A stretch of DNA of 64,000 bases from Deltaproteobacteria bacterium (GTDB taxonomy: Bacteria; Myxococcota; Myxococcia; Myxococcales; SZAS-1), in the NCBI GenBank assembly GCA_018266075.1, contig JAFEBB010000007.1, positions 62,001 to 126,000 on the forward strand, given 5' to 3'. The notes beneath the pieces are model-generated. The model saw only the letters and a program-made list of their open reading frames with translations, ran no database searches and was not told the DNA's origin. Positions 28,786 to 36,627 of this stretch are shown here, in pieces (the stretch's first letter is position 1; every line of letters starts with the position of its first letter). A program made the position numbers and the translations under genes.

Positions 28786-29718
28786 CTACGGAGTCGCCTC
28801 GGGCTTCCACGCGGCCCAGCTCAGGCCCACGAGGAAGATCTGCCCGACCGGCCTCGCGCGATCGCCGAAGTCGTGCTCGTACCGTCCGAGCACCTTGAGG
28901 CGCCACTGGGGAATGAGCAGGCCGAGCTCGGGACCGACGCTGAAGGCGCGTTCGCGGAGGCCCTGGAGCTGCGGCGGCAAGTCGGCGCCGCGGTCGTCGC
29001 TCACCTGCCACAGCGCCGCGCCGGCAACTCCGACATCAACGATCCGCGCGAGGGTCTTGCCCAGGCCTCCCTGGAGTTGCATCGACGTGCCGCGGGTGAC
29101 GTCGAGGCCCGGCTTGCGCGCGTAGAAGTCGATGCTGCCCAGCGCGGAGAGGCGCCAGGTGCGCGCCGCGTCGAAGAAGACGGTGCTGCCCAGTGCCGGC
29201 TCCTGCACCCACTGCGAACGCCCGATGCCGCCCACGCCGCCGGCCGCGAGGTTCCGCGTGGGCGCGTACAGCGCGTACGACGCGACCACGTCGAGCCGCG
29301 GGGTGTGCCAGCCCAGTTGCAAGGGCAGGAGGTACGCGTCGGCGAGCCCGAAGCGATCCAGGCTGGCCTCGGGGTTGGCGGTCTGCGCGGAGACGTGCGT
29401 GAGCGGCGCCGCGACCGCCGCCCCGTACGACGCGCCGAGCACGGGCAACTTCCACACGCCCAGCACGCCGATGCCATTGGCCACCACGTCGATGTCCAGT
29501 CCCACGGGCAGTGCCTGTCCCGTTCGGCCCACGAGCACGTTGGCGTTGTAGAACATCAAGCGATCGCTCACGTAGATGCCGGGCTGCGGCTGGGTCCCTG
29601 CGTCCAGGCCGACGGTGCCCAGCGTCTTGTGGCCGAGGTCCTGCTGGGCGTGGCACACCGAGCTCGCGGTGAGCGCCGCCACGAATGCGGTGGTGACCAG
29701 GGCCTTGCGCGAGCGCAT
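28786..29718 (-). CDS. SphA/MetA-type outer-membrane transport protein
   Basis: Predicted 310-residue protein with a signal peptide ending near CHAQQ. The mature part is built from alternating hydrophobic-polar strands with Gly and aromatic girdles, typical of an outer-membrane beta-barrel. The phrases QPGIYVSDRLMFYNAN, GASYGAAVAAPLTH, LGWHTPRLDVVASYALYAPT and the terminal FLVGLSWAAW match the family of putative phenol-degradation meta-pathway transporters (SphA-like). It may conduct hydrophobic compounds. It converges on the sulfatase gene with a 41-bp gap. ATG 29716-29718 was preferred to a GTG at 29739 since it starts the signal peptide. Confidence 0.78.
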   Translation of the reverse strand: MRSRKALVTTAFVAALTASSVCHAQQDLGHKTLGTVGLDAGTQPQPGIYVSDRLMFYNANVLVGRTGQALPVGLDIDVVANGIGVLGVWKLPVLGASYGAAVAAPLTHVSAQTANPEASLDRFGLADAYLLPLQLGWHTPRLDVVASYALYAPTRNLAAGGVGGIGRSQWVQEPALGSTVFFDAARTWRLSALGSIDFYARKPGLDVTRGTSMQLQGGLGKTLARIVDVGVAGAALWQVSDDRGADLPPQLQGLRERAFSVGPELGLLIPQWRLKVLGRYEHDFGDRARPVGQIFLVGLSWAAWKPEATP

Positions 29719-29957
29719 GCGTCTGCAGAAGGTACGCACCCCCGCGGCGCGCTCTCGGGCTCGCGTTCACCGTCGACCAGGTCGTCGAATGTCGGCGCCG
29801 CAGCGGGGAAGTGTGCAGCCTGAACCTTCCGACTTCCCGCGGACACTGACTACACACTTCGTTCACAGGCAAGCGTGCAAGGGGTTGCCAGCCGGGACCC
29901 CGGCTTGACGCGCGAGCCTGGTAGACCTACTCAATTCTTCCCTTCATCGGAGCGCGC

Positions 29958-30341
29958 ATGCGCAAGGCCGTCACCACGGACAGGGCACCCAAGGCCATTG
30001 GGCCGTACTCGCAGGCAGTGAGCGTGTCCGCGGGGCGCATGGTCTTCTGCTCCGGCCAGATCCCCCTCGATCCCGAGACGGGCAACATGGTCGACGGCGA
30101 CATTGCGCTCCAGACGGAGCGGGTGATGAAGAACCTCGAGGCGGTGCTCGGCGCCGACGGCATGACGTTCGGAAACGTGGTGCGCACCACGATCTTCCTC
30201 GCGGACATGAACGACTTTGCAAAGGTGAATGAAGTGTACGGCCGGTACTTCAAGGAGGCGCCGCCCGCACGCGCCACCGTCCAGGCCGCGGCCCTGCCCA
30301 AGGGTGCGCGGGTGGAGATCGACTGCATTGCGGTGGGGTGA
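29958..30341 (+). CDS. ridA: RidA family enamine/imine deaminase
   Basis: Predicted 127-residue RidA (YjgF/UK114) protein, which hydrolyses reactive enamine/imine intermediates released by PLP enzymes. Characteristic segments are APKAIGPYSQAV, GQIPLDPETG, QTERVMKNLEAVL, VVRTTIFLADM and the C-terminal PARATVQAAALPKGARVEIDCIAV, whose Arg binds the substrate carboxylate. It forms a cytoplasmic trimer in known members. It is three bases upstream of a membrane-protein gene on the same strand. Confidence 0.95.
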   Translation: MRKAVTTDRAPKAIGPYSQAVSVSAGRMVFCSGQIPLDPETGNMVDGDIALQTERVMKNLEAVLGADGMTFGNVVRTTIFLADMNDFAKVNEVYGRYFKEAPPARATVQAAALPKGARVEIDCIAVG

Positions 30342-30344
30342 CCC

Positions 30345-31118
30345 ATGTTGAAGCGCGTGTTCTCGCTGATCGTCATGCTCTCGCTGCCGGCCGCGGCGTG
30401 GGCCCAGACCGCTCCCGCGAGCGCGCCGCCGCCGCCGCCCATCGTGGTGGCGCCGACCTCCGAGCCGCCGCCTCCGCCGCCGCCGAGCTATCCGCCCGCG
30501 GAGCCCGCGCGCACCCAGCCCAACCTCGTGCCGACGAACCTGCAGCCGTATTCGCCCATCGTGCAGCCTGCGCCCGCCAAGGAGGACTCGCAGCACGAGC
30601 TCGGGCTGATGGCCGGTGAGTTCTTCGCCAGCGCCGCCGTGACCACCGCGGCCACGGTGGCCGTGCTCAGCGCCATCGGCAGCACCGAGACCACGAGCCA
30701 GCAGGCCACCGCGGAGATCGTCTCGCTGCTCTACATCGCGCTCATCCCCGCGGTGAGCTCGCTGCCGGTGTGGCTCATCGGCATGCTCAGCGATCGCTAC
30801 GACGTGCGCATCGGCCCCGCGATGGAGGCGGGCTCGGCGATCAGCGGCGTGGCGGTGATCATCTACCTCATCGCCAGCGAGGTGGACCCGAACGGCAACT
30901 CCACCAACACCTGGAAGTACGCCGCGGGCGGCGCGCTCATCATCGCCATGCCGCTCGCCGAGGTGATCGCCACCAACGTCACCAAGACACCGAAGAGCGC
31001 CGCCATCGGGCCCTTGAGCGCGCCCATCCTGCCCGAGGTGCCGCAGCGCTTCGCGGCCGCGGCGTCCACACCCCTGCCGGGCACGGTGATGCTCGGGCTG
31101 CCTGCGGTCTCTTTCTAG
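30345..31118 (+). CDS. Exported Pro-rich membrane protein
   Basis: Predicted 257-residue protein. A Sec signal peptide (ending AAAWAQ) is followed by a Pro-rich segment (about 25-75) and then four hydrophobic segments: about 90-110, 125-150, 165-182 and 193-213. No known domain is evident. Starting three bases after ridA, it is probably in the same transcript, but no functional link is clear. The TAG stop is followed immediately by the palindrome GTAACCAAACGGTTAC. Confidence 0.72.
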   Translation: MLKRVFSLIVMLSLPAAAWAQTAPASAPPPPPIVVAPTSEPPPPPPPSYPPAEPARTQPNLVPTNLQPYSPIVQPAPAKEDSQHELGLMAGEFFASAAVTTAATVAVLSAIGSTETTSQQATAEIVSLLYIALIPAVSSLPVWLIGMLSDRYDVRIGPAMEAGSAISGVAVIIYLIASEVDPNGNSTNTWKYAAGGALIIAMPLAEVIATNVTKTPKSAAIGPLSAPILPEVPQRFAAAASTPLPGTVMLGLPAVSF

Positions 31119-31120
31119 AT

Positions 31121-31136
31121 GTAACCAAACGGTTAC
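31121..31136. repeat. TAACC-N4-GGTTA palindrome, copy 1
   Basis: GTAACCAAACGGTTAC is a perfect inverted repeat (6-base arms, AAAC centre). It lies two bases after the stop of the gene 30345-31118. Four related copies occur at 35665, 47554, 48725 and 54977. Confidence 0.7.
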
Positions 31137-31272
31137 GACGTGCGCCTGACGGCTGCGTCGGGCCCCGGGCGTCCGACCGAGCCGGGCCCTTCGCACCTGC
31201 CCACATTTCTCGCCAGAGCGGCCACCGCCCGGGGTGGGCCCGGTGCAGGGCCGTGCGCGCTGGAGGCGAGAC

Positions 31273-31566
31273 ATGACTTTTCTGGACAAGTACAGGATCA
31301 ACCGGGCGCTGCGGCAGGTTGGCAACTACGACCTCGACGGCGTGTTGGGTCGCTTTGGCCTGGAGCGGCGGAGCATCGCGGCCGACGTGGCTGCCGACGT
31401 GGGCTTCTTCGTGCTTGGCTGCCTGGCCGGTGCGCTGGCGGGCGTGTTCTTCGCGCCGCGTCGGGGCATCGAGCTGCGCGAGCAGATGAAGAAAAGCATT
31501 GGCGAGCGCGGCTTCGTGGGCGGCATGCAGGAGACCATCCGCCAGACGCCCGCAGGGCGCGCGTAG
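31273..31566 (+). CDS. YtxH-domain membrane protein
   Basis: Predicted 97-residue protein. A soluble N-terminal region of about 40 residues is followed by one membrane span (about 47-65, FFVLGCLAGALAGVFF) and the YtxH signature APRRGIELREQM. It is a paralogue of 22848-23159. GGAGGCGAGAC precedes the ATG at 31273. It is monocistronic, flanked by the TAACC palindrome upstream and a hairpin downstream. Confidence 0.78.
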   Translation: MTFLDKYRINRALRQVGNYDLDGVLGRFGLERRSIAADVAADVGFFVLGCLAGALAGVFFAPRRGIELREQMKKSIGERGFVGGMQETIRQTPAGRA

Positions 31567-31586
31567 GCCACCTCGAGAAGGCATCG

Positions 31587-31614
31587 GCCCTTCCTCGCGC
31601 GAGCGGGGAAGGGC
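31587..31614 (+). terminator. Hairpin after YtxH gene
   Basis: GCCCTTCC (31587-31594) pairs with GGAAGGGC (31607-31614), 21 bases past the YtxH stop, followed by GTTGTT. The T-run is poor, so this is a moderate terminator candidate. Confidence 0.45.
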
Positions 31615-31655
31615 GTTGTTCGCTCGGGCCCGCGAACGAGCGCTCGCTCGAAGGT

Positions 31656-31684
31656 TTGACAGCCCCCGCGCGAGGGGATGTGAT
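31656..31684 (+). promoter_or_regulatory. Candidate sigma-70 promoter of cysE
   Basis: TTGACA at 31656-31661 and TGTGAT at 31679-31684 are spaced by 17 bases. The start GTG at 31701 lies just after the expected transcription start, which also argues against a GTG start at 31680. Confidence 0.5.
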
Positions 31685-31700
31685 CGCCGCAAGGCCTCCC

Positions 31701-32423
31701 GTGAATCCGCTCGCGTTCTTCCGCCGCGTCCAGACCGACATCGACTACGCGCTCCGGCACGACCCCGCGGCGCGCTCGCGCACCGAGATCCTGCTCGCCT
31801 ACCCGGGGCTGCACGCGCTCTGGCTGCACAGCGTGGCGAACGGGTTGTGGACGCGCGGACACCACCTCTCGGCGCGCCTGCTCGCGCACACTGCGCGGCG
31901 CCGCACCGGCGTGGAGATCCATCCGGGCGCCACCATCGCGCCGGGCGTCTTCATCGATCACGGCATGGGCGTGGTCATCGGCGAGACGTCGGTGATCGAA
32001 GAGGGCTGCCTCATCTACAAGGGCGTGGTGCTCGGCGGCACGAGCCTGGAGCGAAAAATCCGACACCCGCACCTCGCGAAGAACGTCGTGGTGGGCTCGA
32101 ACGCGTGCATCCTCGGCGCGCTGCACATCGGCGAGGGCGCGCGCATCGGCTCAGGCTCCGTGGTGGTGCGCGACGTGGCCCCGGGCGCGACGGTCGTCGG
32201 CGTTCCCGGGCGCGTGGCGCGCTCGGCCAAGCGCGAGGCCTTCGCGGAGCAGCTCGACCACGCCAGCCTGCCCGACCCGGTGACGGAGATCGTGCGTGGG
32301 TTGGCGCACCAGAACGAGGTCTTGCTGGAGCGCCTGCTGCGGCTGGAGAAGCAGCTCGGCGTGGCGTCGACCGAGGCGACCCGCTTCGATCCCGACGACC
32401 TGATCAGCGGCCGCCGCCGCTGA
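31701..32423 (+). CDS. cysE: Serine O-acetyltransferase CysE
   Basis: Predicted 240-residue serine acetyltransferase, which makes O-acetylserine from serine and acetyl-CoA as the first step of cysteine synthesis. The N-terminal helical part (FFRRVQTDIDYALRHDPAARSRTEILLAYPG) is followed by the left-handed hexapeptide beta-helix: GVEIHPGATIAPGVFIDHGMGVVIGET, LYKGV-type turns and HPHLAKNVVVGSNACILG, ending at residue about 190. A C-terminal helical extension (about 195-240) is not typical of the shortest forms. It is cytoplasmic. Cysteine synthase (cysM) lies 1.4 kb away on the other strand beyond a DUF885 gene, forming a likely pathway cluster. Confidence 0.95.
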   Translation: MNPLAFFRRVQTDIDYALRHDPAARSRTEILLAYPGLHALWLHSVANGLWTRGHHLSARLLAHTARRRTGVEIHPGATIAPGVFIDHGMGVVIGETSVIEEGCLIYKGVVLGGTSLERKIRHPHLAKNVVVGSNACILGALHIGEGARIGSGSVVVRDVAPGATVVGVPGRVARSAKREAFAEQLDHASLPDPVTEIVRGLAHQNEVLLERLLRLEKQLGVASTEATRFDPDDLISGRRR

Positions 32424-33849
32424 GCGCGAGCGGACACAAGCCCTCGTCGAGGAGCCGCGCGTAGAGCTTCGCTTCGGGCAGCTTCGATTCGGCGCGCAGC
32501 CTTCGCAGCTCGCGCTTACCCCAGAAGTACGAGAGCCCGTAGGTGGGATTGAGCCGGAAGTCGTCGACCTCGGCGAGCGCGTCGCGTTCGGTCAAGCCGG
32601 CCTTCTCGACGAGCAGCCGCGCGGCCGCGTTGGCGTCGAGCTCGCCGCGGGCGTAGCCGATGTCGGCGCGCGCACGCACCGCGCGCCAGAGCGCCTCGCG
32701 TTTCACTGCCCGTGAAATGAGCGGATCGTCTGGAAAGAGCTCGGCGTAGCGCGCTTCGGCGAAGTGCGCCCAGCCCTCCATCAGCTCGCCGGCGAAGAGC
32801 CCCGCGCCGAGCCCCGGAATCGGACAAAGGTCTACCGCGCGCCAGGGCCGGTTCGCGGCGTTCGCGCGCGCGGCCTGAAGTGCGTGCCCCGGACCGCCCT
32901 CGTGCACCGCGAGCAGCAGCCGCCGCCCCGGATCGCGCAGCAGCGGGGAGGCCGCGTTCACCACCACGAGCGAGGGCTCATCGGGGCGCAGCGGCCGCGC
33001 GGTGAACACGGCCGCGTTCGGAATGCTCGACTCTAGCCCGGGCGGCACCGCGAGCACCTCGAACCGGGCGCCGCTCGCAGGAAGTCCGGCCAGCTTCCAC
33101 ACGCCCTCGGTGAGCTCGAGCTCGGTGCGCAGCGCGTCGCGGAGCACGTCGGGCGGGAAGTCCTGCGGCTGCGGCTCGGACGACTTGGCGAGCGCGTCGC
33201 GAAGGCGGGCGATCTCCGCGTCGGCTTCTTCAGCGATCTCGTCGGGCAATGCGTCGATCGCGCGCGCATGCAGGAGCTGCTCGAGCGCCTCGCGGCCGAG
33301 CGGGCCGAGCGACGAGCCCGGCCTCAGCGCGTCGAGCCAGGCCTGGTGCTCGGCGAGCGCGAGCAGCGCGGCCTGGAGCGCATGAACGGAGACGACGTCG
33401 GCGAGCGCGTCGACCTGCTCGCGCAGTCCCTGGCACGCGTCACGCGCGAGCTCGAGCGCGCGGGGATCCGGCGAGTCGCGACCCTCGCGGCCAGGCGGGA
33501 GCACGCGCGGCAATGAGGTGAGCCACGCATCGAGCGTCTCCTTCGCGCCCGGCTCGCTCTCGGCGACGAGCGCCTCGCGAAGCAGCAGCGCGCCCAGCTC
33601 GGACAGCACGTCGGGGTTCTTCTTCCAGCGGCCGCTCTCGAAGAGGTGCGCGAAGCAGTCGGCCGCGCGGGTCACCAGTGTGGCGTCGAGCCCGGTGGCG
33701 TCGCGGGCGAGCGCGCGAATCGAGGCGATGCGCTCCTGCGCGAGACCGGGCGCGAGCGAGCTCAGCGGCCGGGCCTCGGGCGCGCCCGCGAAGGCAGCCA
33801 GCTCGGGCCAGAGGTCGCAGAGCGTCTGGAATCCGAACTCGAGGCTCAC
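32404..33849 (-). CDS. DUF885 family metallopeptidase-like protein
   Basis: Predicted 481-residue protein without a signal peptide. The C-terminal half has the DUF885 signature HEGGPGHALQ (HExxPGH-type zinc site) and ELMEGWAHFAE (third-ligand Glu), then YARGELDANAA and a conserved end NPTYGLSYFWGKREL. These features suggest a gluzincin-like metallopeptidase, probably cytoplasmic; the substrate is unknown. It overlaps the convergent cysE by 20 bases, and its start overlaps the stop of cysM by four bases, so cysM and this gene are translationally coupled. The insertion of a peptidase between two cysteine-biosynthesis genes is noteworthy. Confidence 0.85.
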   Translation of the reverse strand: MSLEFGFQTLCDLWPELAAFAGAPEARPLSSLAPGLAQERIASIRALARDATGLDATLVTRAADCFAHLFESGRWKKNPDVLSELGALLLREALVAESEPGAKETLDAWLTSLPRVLPPGREGRDSPDPRALELARDACQGLREQVDALADVVSVHALQAALLALAEHQAWLDALRPGSSLGPLGREALEQLLHARAIDALPDEIAEEADAEIARLRDALAKSSEPQPQDFPPDVLRDALRTELELTEGVWKLAGLPASGARFEVLAVPPGLESSIPNAAVFTARPLRPDEPSLVVVNAASPLLRDPGRRLLLAVHEGGPGHALQAARANAANRPWRAVDLCPIPGLGAGLFAGELMEGWAHFAEARYAELFPDDPLISRAVKREALWRAVRARADIGYARGELDANAAARLLVEKAGLTERDALAEVDDFRLNPTYGLSYFWGKRELRRLRAESKLPEAKLYARLLDEGLCPLALSGGGR

Positions 33850-34742
33850 GGTGACGGCGCCAGGGTGCGGAGGTAGTTGCGCGCGGTGTCCGGCGCGATG
33901 ACCACGGCCACATCTCCCTCGCGCCAGCTCGCGGAATCGCGAAGCGCAGCGGCCACGGCCGTGCCTGCCGATAGGCCGATCAGCAAACCTTCTTCACGGG
34001 CCACGCGCTGGGCGATCGAAATCGACTCGGTGTCTTCCACGCGGTGCCGCGCGTCGACACGCACGCCGCCAAAGTTCTCGGAAGGATCTTCGTCGGTGAT
34101 GCCTTCCACGACCGTCGGCTCCTGCGCAGGCTGCCCCACGACCAGCCGAAGCGATGGATTCCGCTCGCGGAGAAAGCGCGTCGTGCCCGAGAGCGTGCCG
34201 CTCGTGCCGATGCAGCCCACGAGCACATCGACGCGCCCCGCACAGTCGCGCCAGAGCTCGGGCCCCGTGGTGTCGAAGTGCGCGTCCGGGTTGGCGAGGT
34301 TCTCGAACTGACCCAACCGGTGCGCGCCGGGCCGCTCCTTCGCCATTCGCTCGGCCACCGCGACGTAGCTCTCGGGATGCTCCAGCGGCAGGTCGGGTGG
34401 GGTGAGCACGATCTCGGCGCCGAGCAGTCGAAGCACGGCCTGCTTGTCGGCGCTCGCGTTGCGCGGCATGGCCACCACGGCCTTGTAGCCGCGCGCTGCT
34501 GCCACCAGGGCGAGCCCGATGCCGGTGTTGCCGGCCGTGCCTTCCACGAGCGTCGCGCCGGGCTTCAGCGCTCCCGCCTGCTCGGCCGCGAGGACCATGG
34601 ACTTCACCGCGCGGTCCTTCGCCGAGCCGCCCGGGTTCTGCGCCTCGAGCTTGAGCAACAGCGTGCCGCGAAGGGGGCGCACGCGCTGGAGCGTCACCAG
34701 TGGCGTTTCGCCGATGGCGCCGAGGATCGAGTCGAGCCGCAT
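33846..34742 (-). CDS. cysM: Cysteine synthase (CysM-like, PLP-dependent)
   Basis: Predicted 298-residue O-acetylserine sulfhydrylase. PLP-binding Lys42 lies in NPGGSAKDRA. The phosphate-binding loop is EGTAGNTGIGLA, and GCIGTSGTLSG and IGLSAGTAVAA are other family segments. It makes cysteine from O-acetylserine and sulfide (or thiosulfate if truly CysM). CysM and CysK cannot be cleanly separated by eye; the GTAGNTG loop and length favour CysM. The stop is coupled to the DUF885 gene by a 4-bp overlap. It is the first gene of this two-gene transcript. Confidence 0.93.
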   Translation of the reverse strand: MRLDSILGAIGETPLVTLQRVRPLRGTLLLKLEAQNPGGSAKDRAVKSMVLAAEQAGALKPGATLVEGTAGNTGIGLALVAAARGYKAVVAMPRNASADKQAVLRLLGAEIVLTPPDLPLEHPESYVAVAERMAKERPGAHRLGQFENLANPDAHFDTTGPELWRDCAGRVDVLVGCIGTSGTLSGTTRFLRERNPSLRLVVGQPAQEPTVVEGITDEDPSENFGGVRVDARHRVEDTESISIAQRVAREEGLLIGLSAGTAVAAALRDSASWREGDVAVVIAPDTARNYLRTLAPSP

Positions 34743-34784
34743 GCCCCGCAGGATATCCGCACCCGCGGCCGGTGGGCGTTCGAA

Positions 34785-35234
34785 TCAGGGCGCGCGCTGC
34801 GCCAGCGCTTCGCCTTGGGACAGAGCGGGAGGCGGCCGGAGCGTCCGCTCGACGATCTTCCGCGCCGCCGCACCCGCAGCCGCGGTGAGCACCGAGAGCA
34901 CCAGGCGCACCGGCAGCGACGGCTCACCGCCGGCCACGCGCTCGGGATGATCGATGGCGCGCCTCGCCGCCTTGCGCGCCCGACGGATCTTCGCCCGCGG
35001 CCGCTGCTGCTCGCGGCGCTGCGCGATGGCGAAGGCCGCGAGCCCCGCGAGGGCGAGCACACCCACCGTCGCAGCGATGGCCACCGGGAGCGCGTGCTGC
35101 TTGAGCTGCGTGGGCAGGTCCATGAGCTGCTTGCGTCGTCGATCGAGCTCCTCCACGGCGCCGCCGAGCTCGGTGCGCAGCGCGGCGATCTCGTCCTGCA
35201 GCCGGTCGGTGTTGACGGACGTCGCTTCCTTCAC
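34785..35234 (-). CDS. DUF3618-like membrane protein
   Basis: Predicted 149-residue protein starting at GTG 35232-35234, which overlaps the upstream gene's TGA by four bases and has GGAGG eight bases earlier. The N-terminal helix DRLQDEIAALRTELGGAVEELDRRRKQL is the DUF3618 style (RTELG..VEEL). A membrane span (about 43-63, ALPVAIAATVGVLALAGLAAFAI) and a basic stretch follow, then a second hydrophobic region (about 102-118). It is the last gene of the minus-strand stress-envelope operon 37140-34785. Confidence 0.78.
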   Translation of the reverse strand: MKEATSVNTDRLQDEIAALRTELGGAVEELDRRRKQLMDLPTQLKQHALPVAIAATVGVLALAGLAAFAIAQRREQQRPRAKIRRARKAARRAIDHPERVAGGEPSLPVRLVLSVLTAAAGAAARKIVERTLRPPPALSQGEALAQRAP

Positions 35235-35647
35235 GAGAGCCTCCGCTTGGCCCAATCCACGTTGTCCTGCAGGTTCTGCCGGGTGGCCGAGAGCGGCTTG
35301 TCCACCTTGTGCGCCCACGCCCAGAAGGCGAGGCCGCCGGCGACCAACAAGAGCGCCAATCCCACCAGCAGCGCCGCGAGCCATGGCGCGATGACCAGCC
35401 CCACGGCCAGCGCGCCCGCCACGAAGAGCACGCACACGCCCCACACCGCGAGCATGGCCGCGGCGCCCGCGCCCTTCAGCGAGCCGAGCTCGGTCTTGAC
35501 GTCCTGGCGAAGCTCGGCGCGCGCGAGCTGAACCTCCTTGCGCGCCAGCATCTGGGCCTTCTCCGCGATCTCGCGCACCAGCTCGGCCGTGCCTTGCTCG
35601 GCGCGGATTCGTCCACCGTTTGGCGCCTCGCGCTCGCCCAGCGACAT
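35231..35647 (-). CDS. Holin-X/YqjE-like membrane protein
   Basis: Predicted 138-residue protein. The N-terminal helix ELVREIAEKAQMLARKEVQLARAELRQDVK matches the phage-holin family 3 / YqjE pattern. Two membrane spans follow: about 60-80 (AAMLAVWGVCVLFVAGALAVG) and 85-112. The family name reflects similarity to holins, but chromosomal copies are stress-related membrane proteins, not lysis proteins. It is coupled to the next gene by a GTGA overlap and is preceded by the TAACC palindrome (35665-35678). Confidence 0.8.
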   Translation of the reverse strand: MSLGEREAPNGGRIRAEQGTAELVREIAEKAQMLARKEVQLARAELRQDVKTELGSLKGAGAAAMLAVWGVCVLFVAGALAVGLVIAPWLAALLVGLALLLVAGGLAFWAWAHKVDKPLSATRQNLQDNVDWAKRRLS

Positions 35648-35664
35648 GTCGCGGTCTCCAATCT

Positions 35665-35678
35665 TAACCAGATGGTTA
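35665..35678. repeat. TAACC-N4-GGTTA palindrome, copy 2
   Basis: TAACCAGATGGTTA, a perfect 5-base-arm palindrome, lies in the 36-bp gap between the PRC-barrel-like gene stop and the holin-X-like gene start, inside the operon. Confidence 0.7.
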
Positions 35679-35683
35679 TGTCG

Positions 35684-36196
35684 TCACGGCCACGGGTCTT
35701 TTTCGGGGTGGGCCATGGGCGGCATGCGCGCCTCGGGCGGTGAGCCGCGCGGTTCGTCTGGGGTGAACGGGTCCCGGATGCCCTCGACGGCACCCAGTCT
35801 GTCGTCCATCTCCGAAGGCAGGCGGTCGGCGCTCGCGGCCATGCTGGTGCGCGCCTGGGCGGCGAGCCCGGGGTTGGCCTGGGCGCCGAGGCGATGCTCG
35901 CGGTCCGCGCGGGCGAGGGCGTCGAGCTCCTCGCGGGCCTCGGCGCTGGCCCGGCCGGAGTGCCAGGGCGTCCAGTTCGGGCTGCGCGGGGCGTCGGCGC
36001 GGTACTGCTCGGCGGGGCGGCGCAGGAAGACCTCGGAGCCGGAGACGGAGGCCACCTCGTCCATGCCCACCGTGAAGTCGCGAACCTTGAAGAGGCCCGA
36101 CTCCACCACCAGCTCGTCGCTGTCGCAGCGGACGACCTTTCCGATCTTGTGGCCGTCGGAGCCCCGGACCTGCTTGCCCTTGCAGTCGATCAACAT
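35684..36196 (-). CDS. PRC-barrel-like protein
   Basis: Predicted 170-residue protein. Residues 1-65 form a small beta-barrel-like domain: VRGSDGHKIGKVVRCDSDELVVESGLF and FTVGMDEVASVSGSEVFL, the PRC-barrel/DUF2171 pattern for a small metabolite- or protein-binding fold. The rest is polar, Pro/Ala-rich and probably disordered. ATG 36194-36196 was used because the domain starts immediately after it. Two paralogues lie upstream (36276-36614, 36628-37140) in one operon. Confidence 0.78.
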   Translation of the reverse strand: MLIDCKGKQVRGSDGHKIGKVVRCDSDELVVESGLFKVRDFTVGMDEVASVSGSEVFLRRPAEQYRADAPRSPNWTPWHSGRASAEAREELDALARADREHRLGAQANPGLAAQARTSMAASADRLPSEMDDRLGAVEGIRDPFTPDEPRGSPPEARMPPMAHPEKDPWP

Positions 36197-36275
36197 GGAG
36201 ATGCGCCTCCGCGACAAAGCTAGGGACGATGGCGCCGAGCGGCCGAGCAGCCGAGCAGGCGAGCGCCCGAGCGCT

Positions 36276-36614
36276 TCAAGGGATGCCGCGGGTGCTCGAG
36301 CCCGGGGTGAGGCCGACCTCGTGCGCTTGCTCCGGGCCGCCGAGGATGGCGCGGGCGCGGTGGGCCTTCTCGGCGTCCCAGTGGCCGTCGTCGACGTCGC
36401 CGCCGGCGCGGTAGTAGGCGGCGCTCTCGTGGAGGTGCGCCGTTCCTTCTTCGACGCGCTTCACCTCGTCGTAGGGGATGAACGTATCGCGCGGGAAGAT
36501 CACCCCGGCCTCGACGGTGAAGTAGTCGTCGTCGCAGCGGATGATGCGGCCCACGCGGCGGTCGTCGCTGCCGCGGGCGGTGAGGCCCAGAAGCTCTTGT
36601 CGTGCTGGCTGCAT
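36276..36614 (-). CDS. PRC-barrel-like protein (paralogue 2)
   Basis: Predicted 112-residue protein. The N-terminal domain ARGSDDRRVGRIIRCDDDYFTVEAGVIFPRDTFIPYDEVKRVEEGTAHL aligns with the PRC-barrel-like part of 35684-36196 (GSD, VG..IRCD and E.G..F). The C-terminal tail is polar. AAGGAG lies just before the ATG and overlaps the stop of the upstream gene. It is one of three tandem paralogues of divergent sequence. Confidence 0.78.
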   Translation of the reverse strand: MQPARQELLGLTARGSDDRRVGRIIRCDDDYFTVEAGVIFPRDTFIPYDEVKRVEEGTAHLHESAAYYRAGGDVDDGHWDAEKAHRARAILGGPEQAHEVGLTPGSSTRGIP

Positions 36615-36627
36615 GGTCGCTCCTTCG

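Noticed and set aside
36231-36270. A degenerate GCCGAGC-type heptamer repeat
   Set aside because: It is short and imperfect and lies in a small operon gap. I see no function beyond low complexity.
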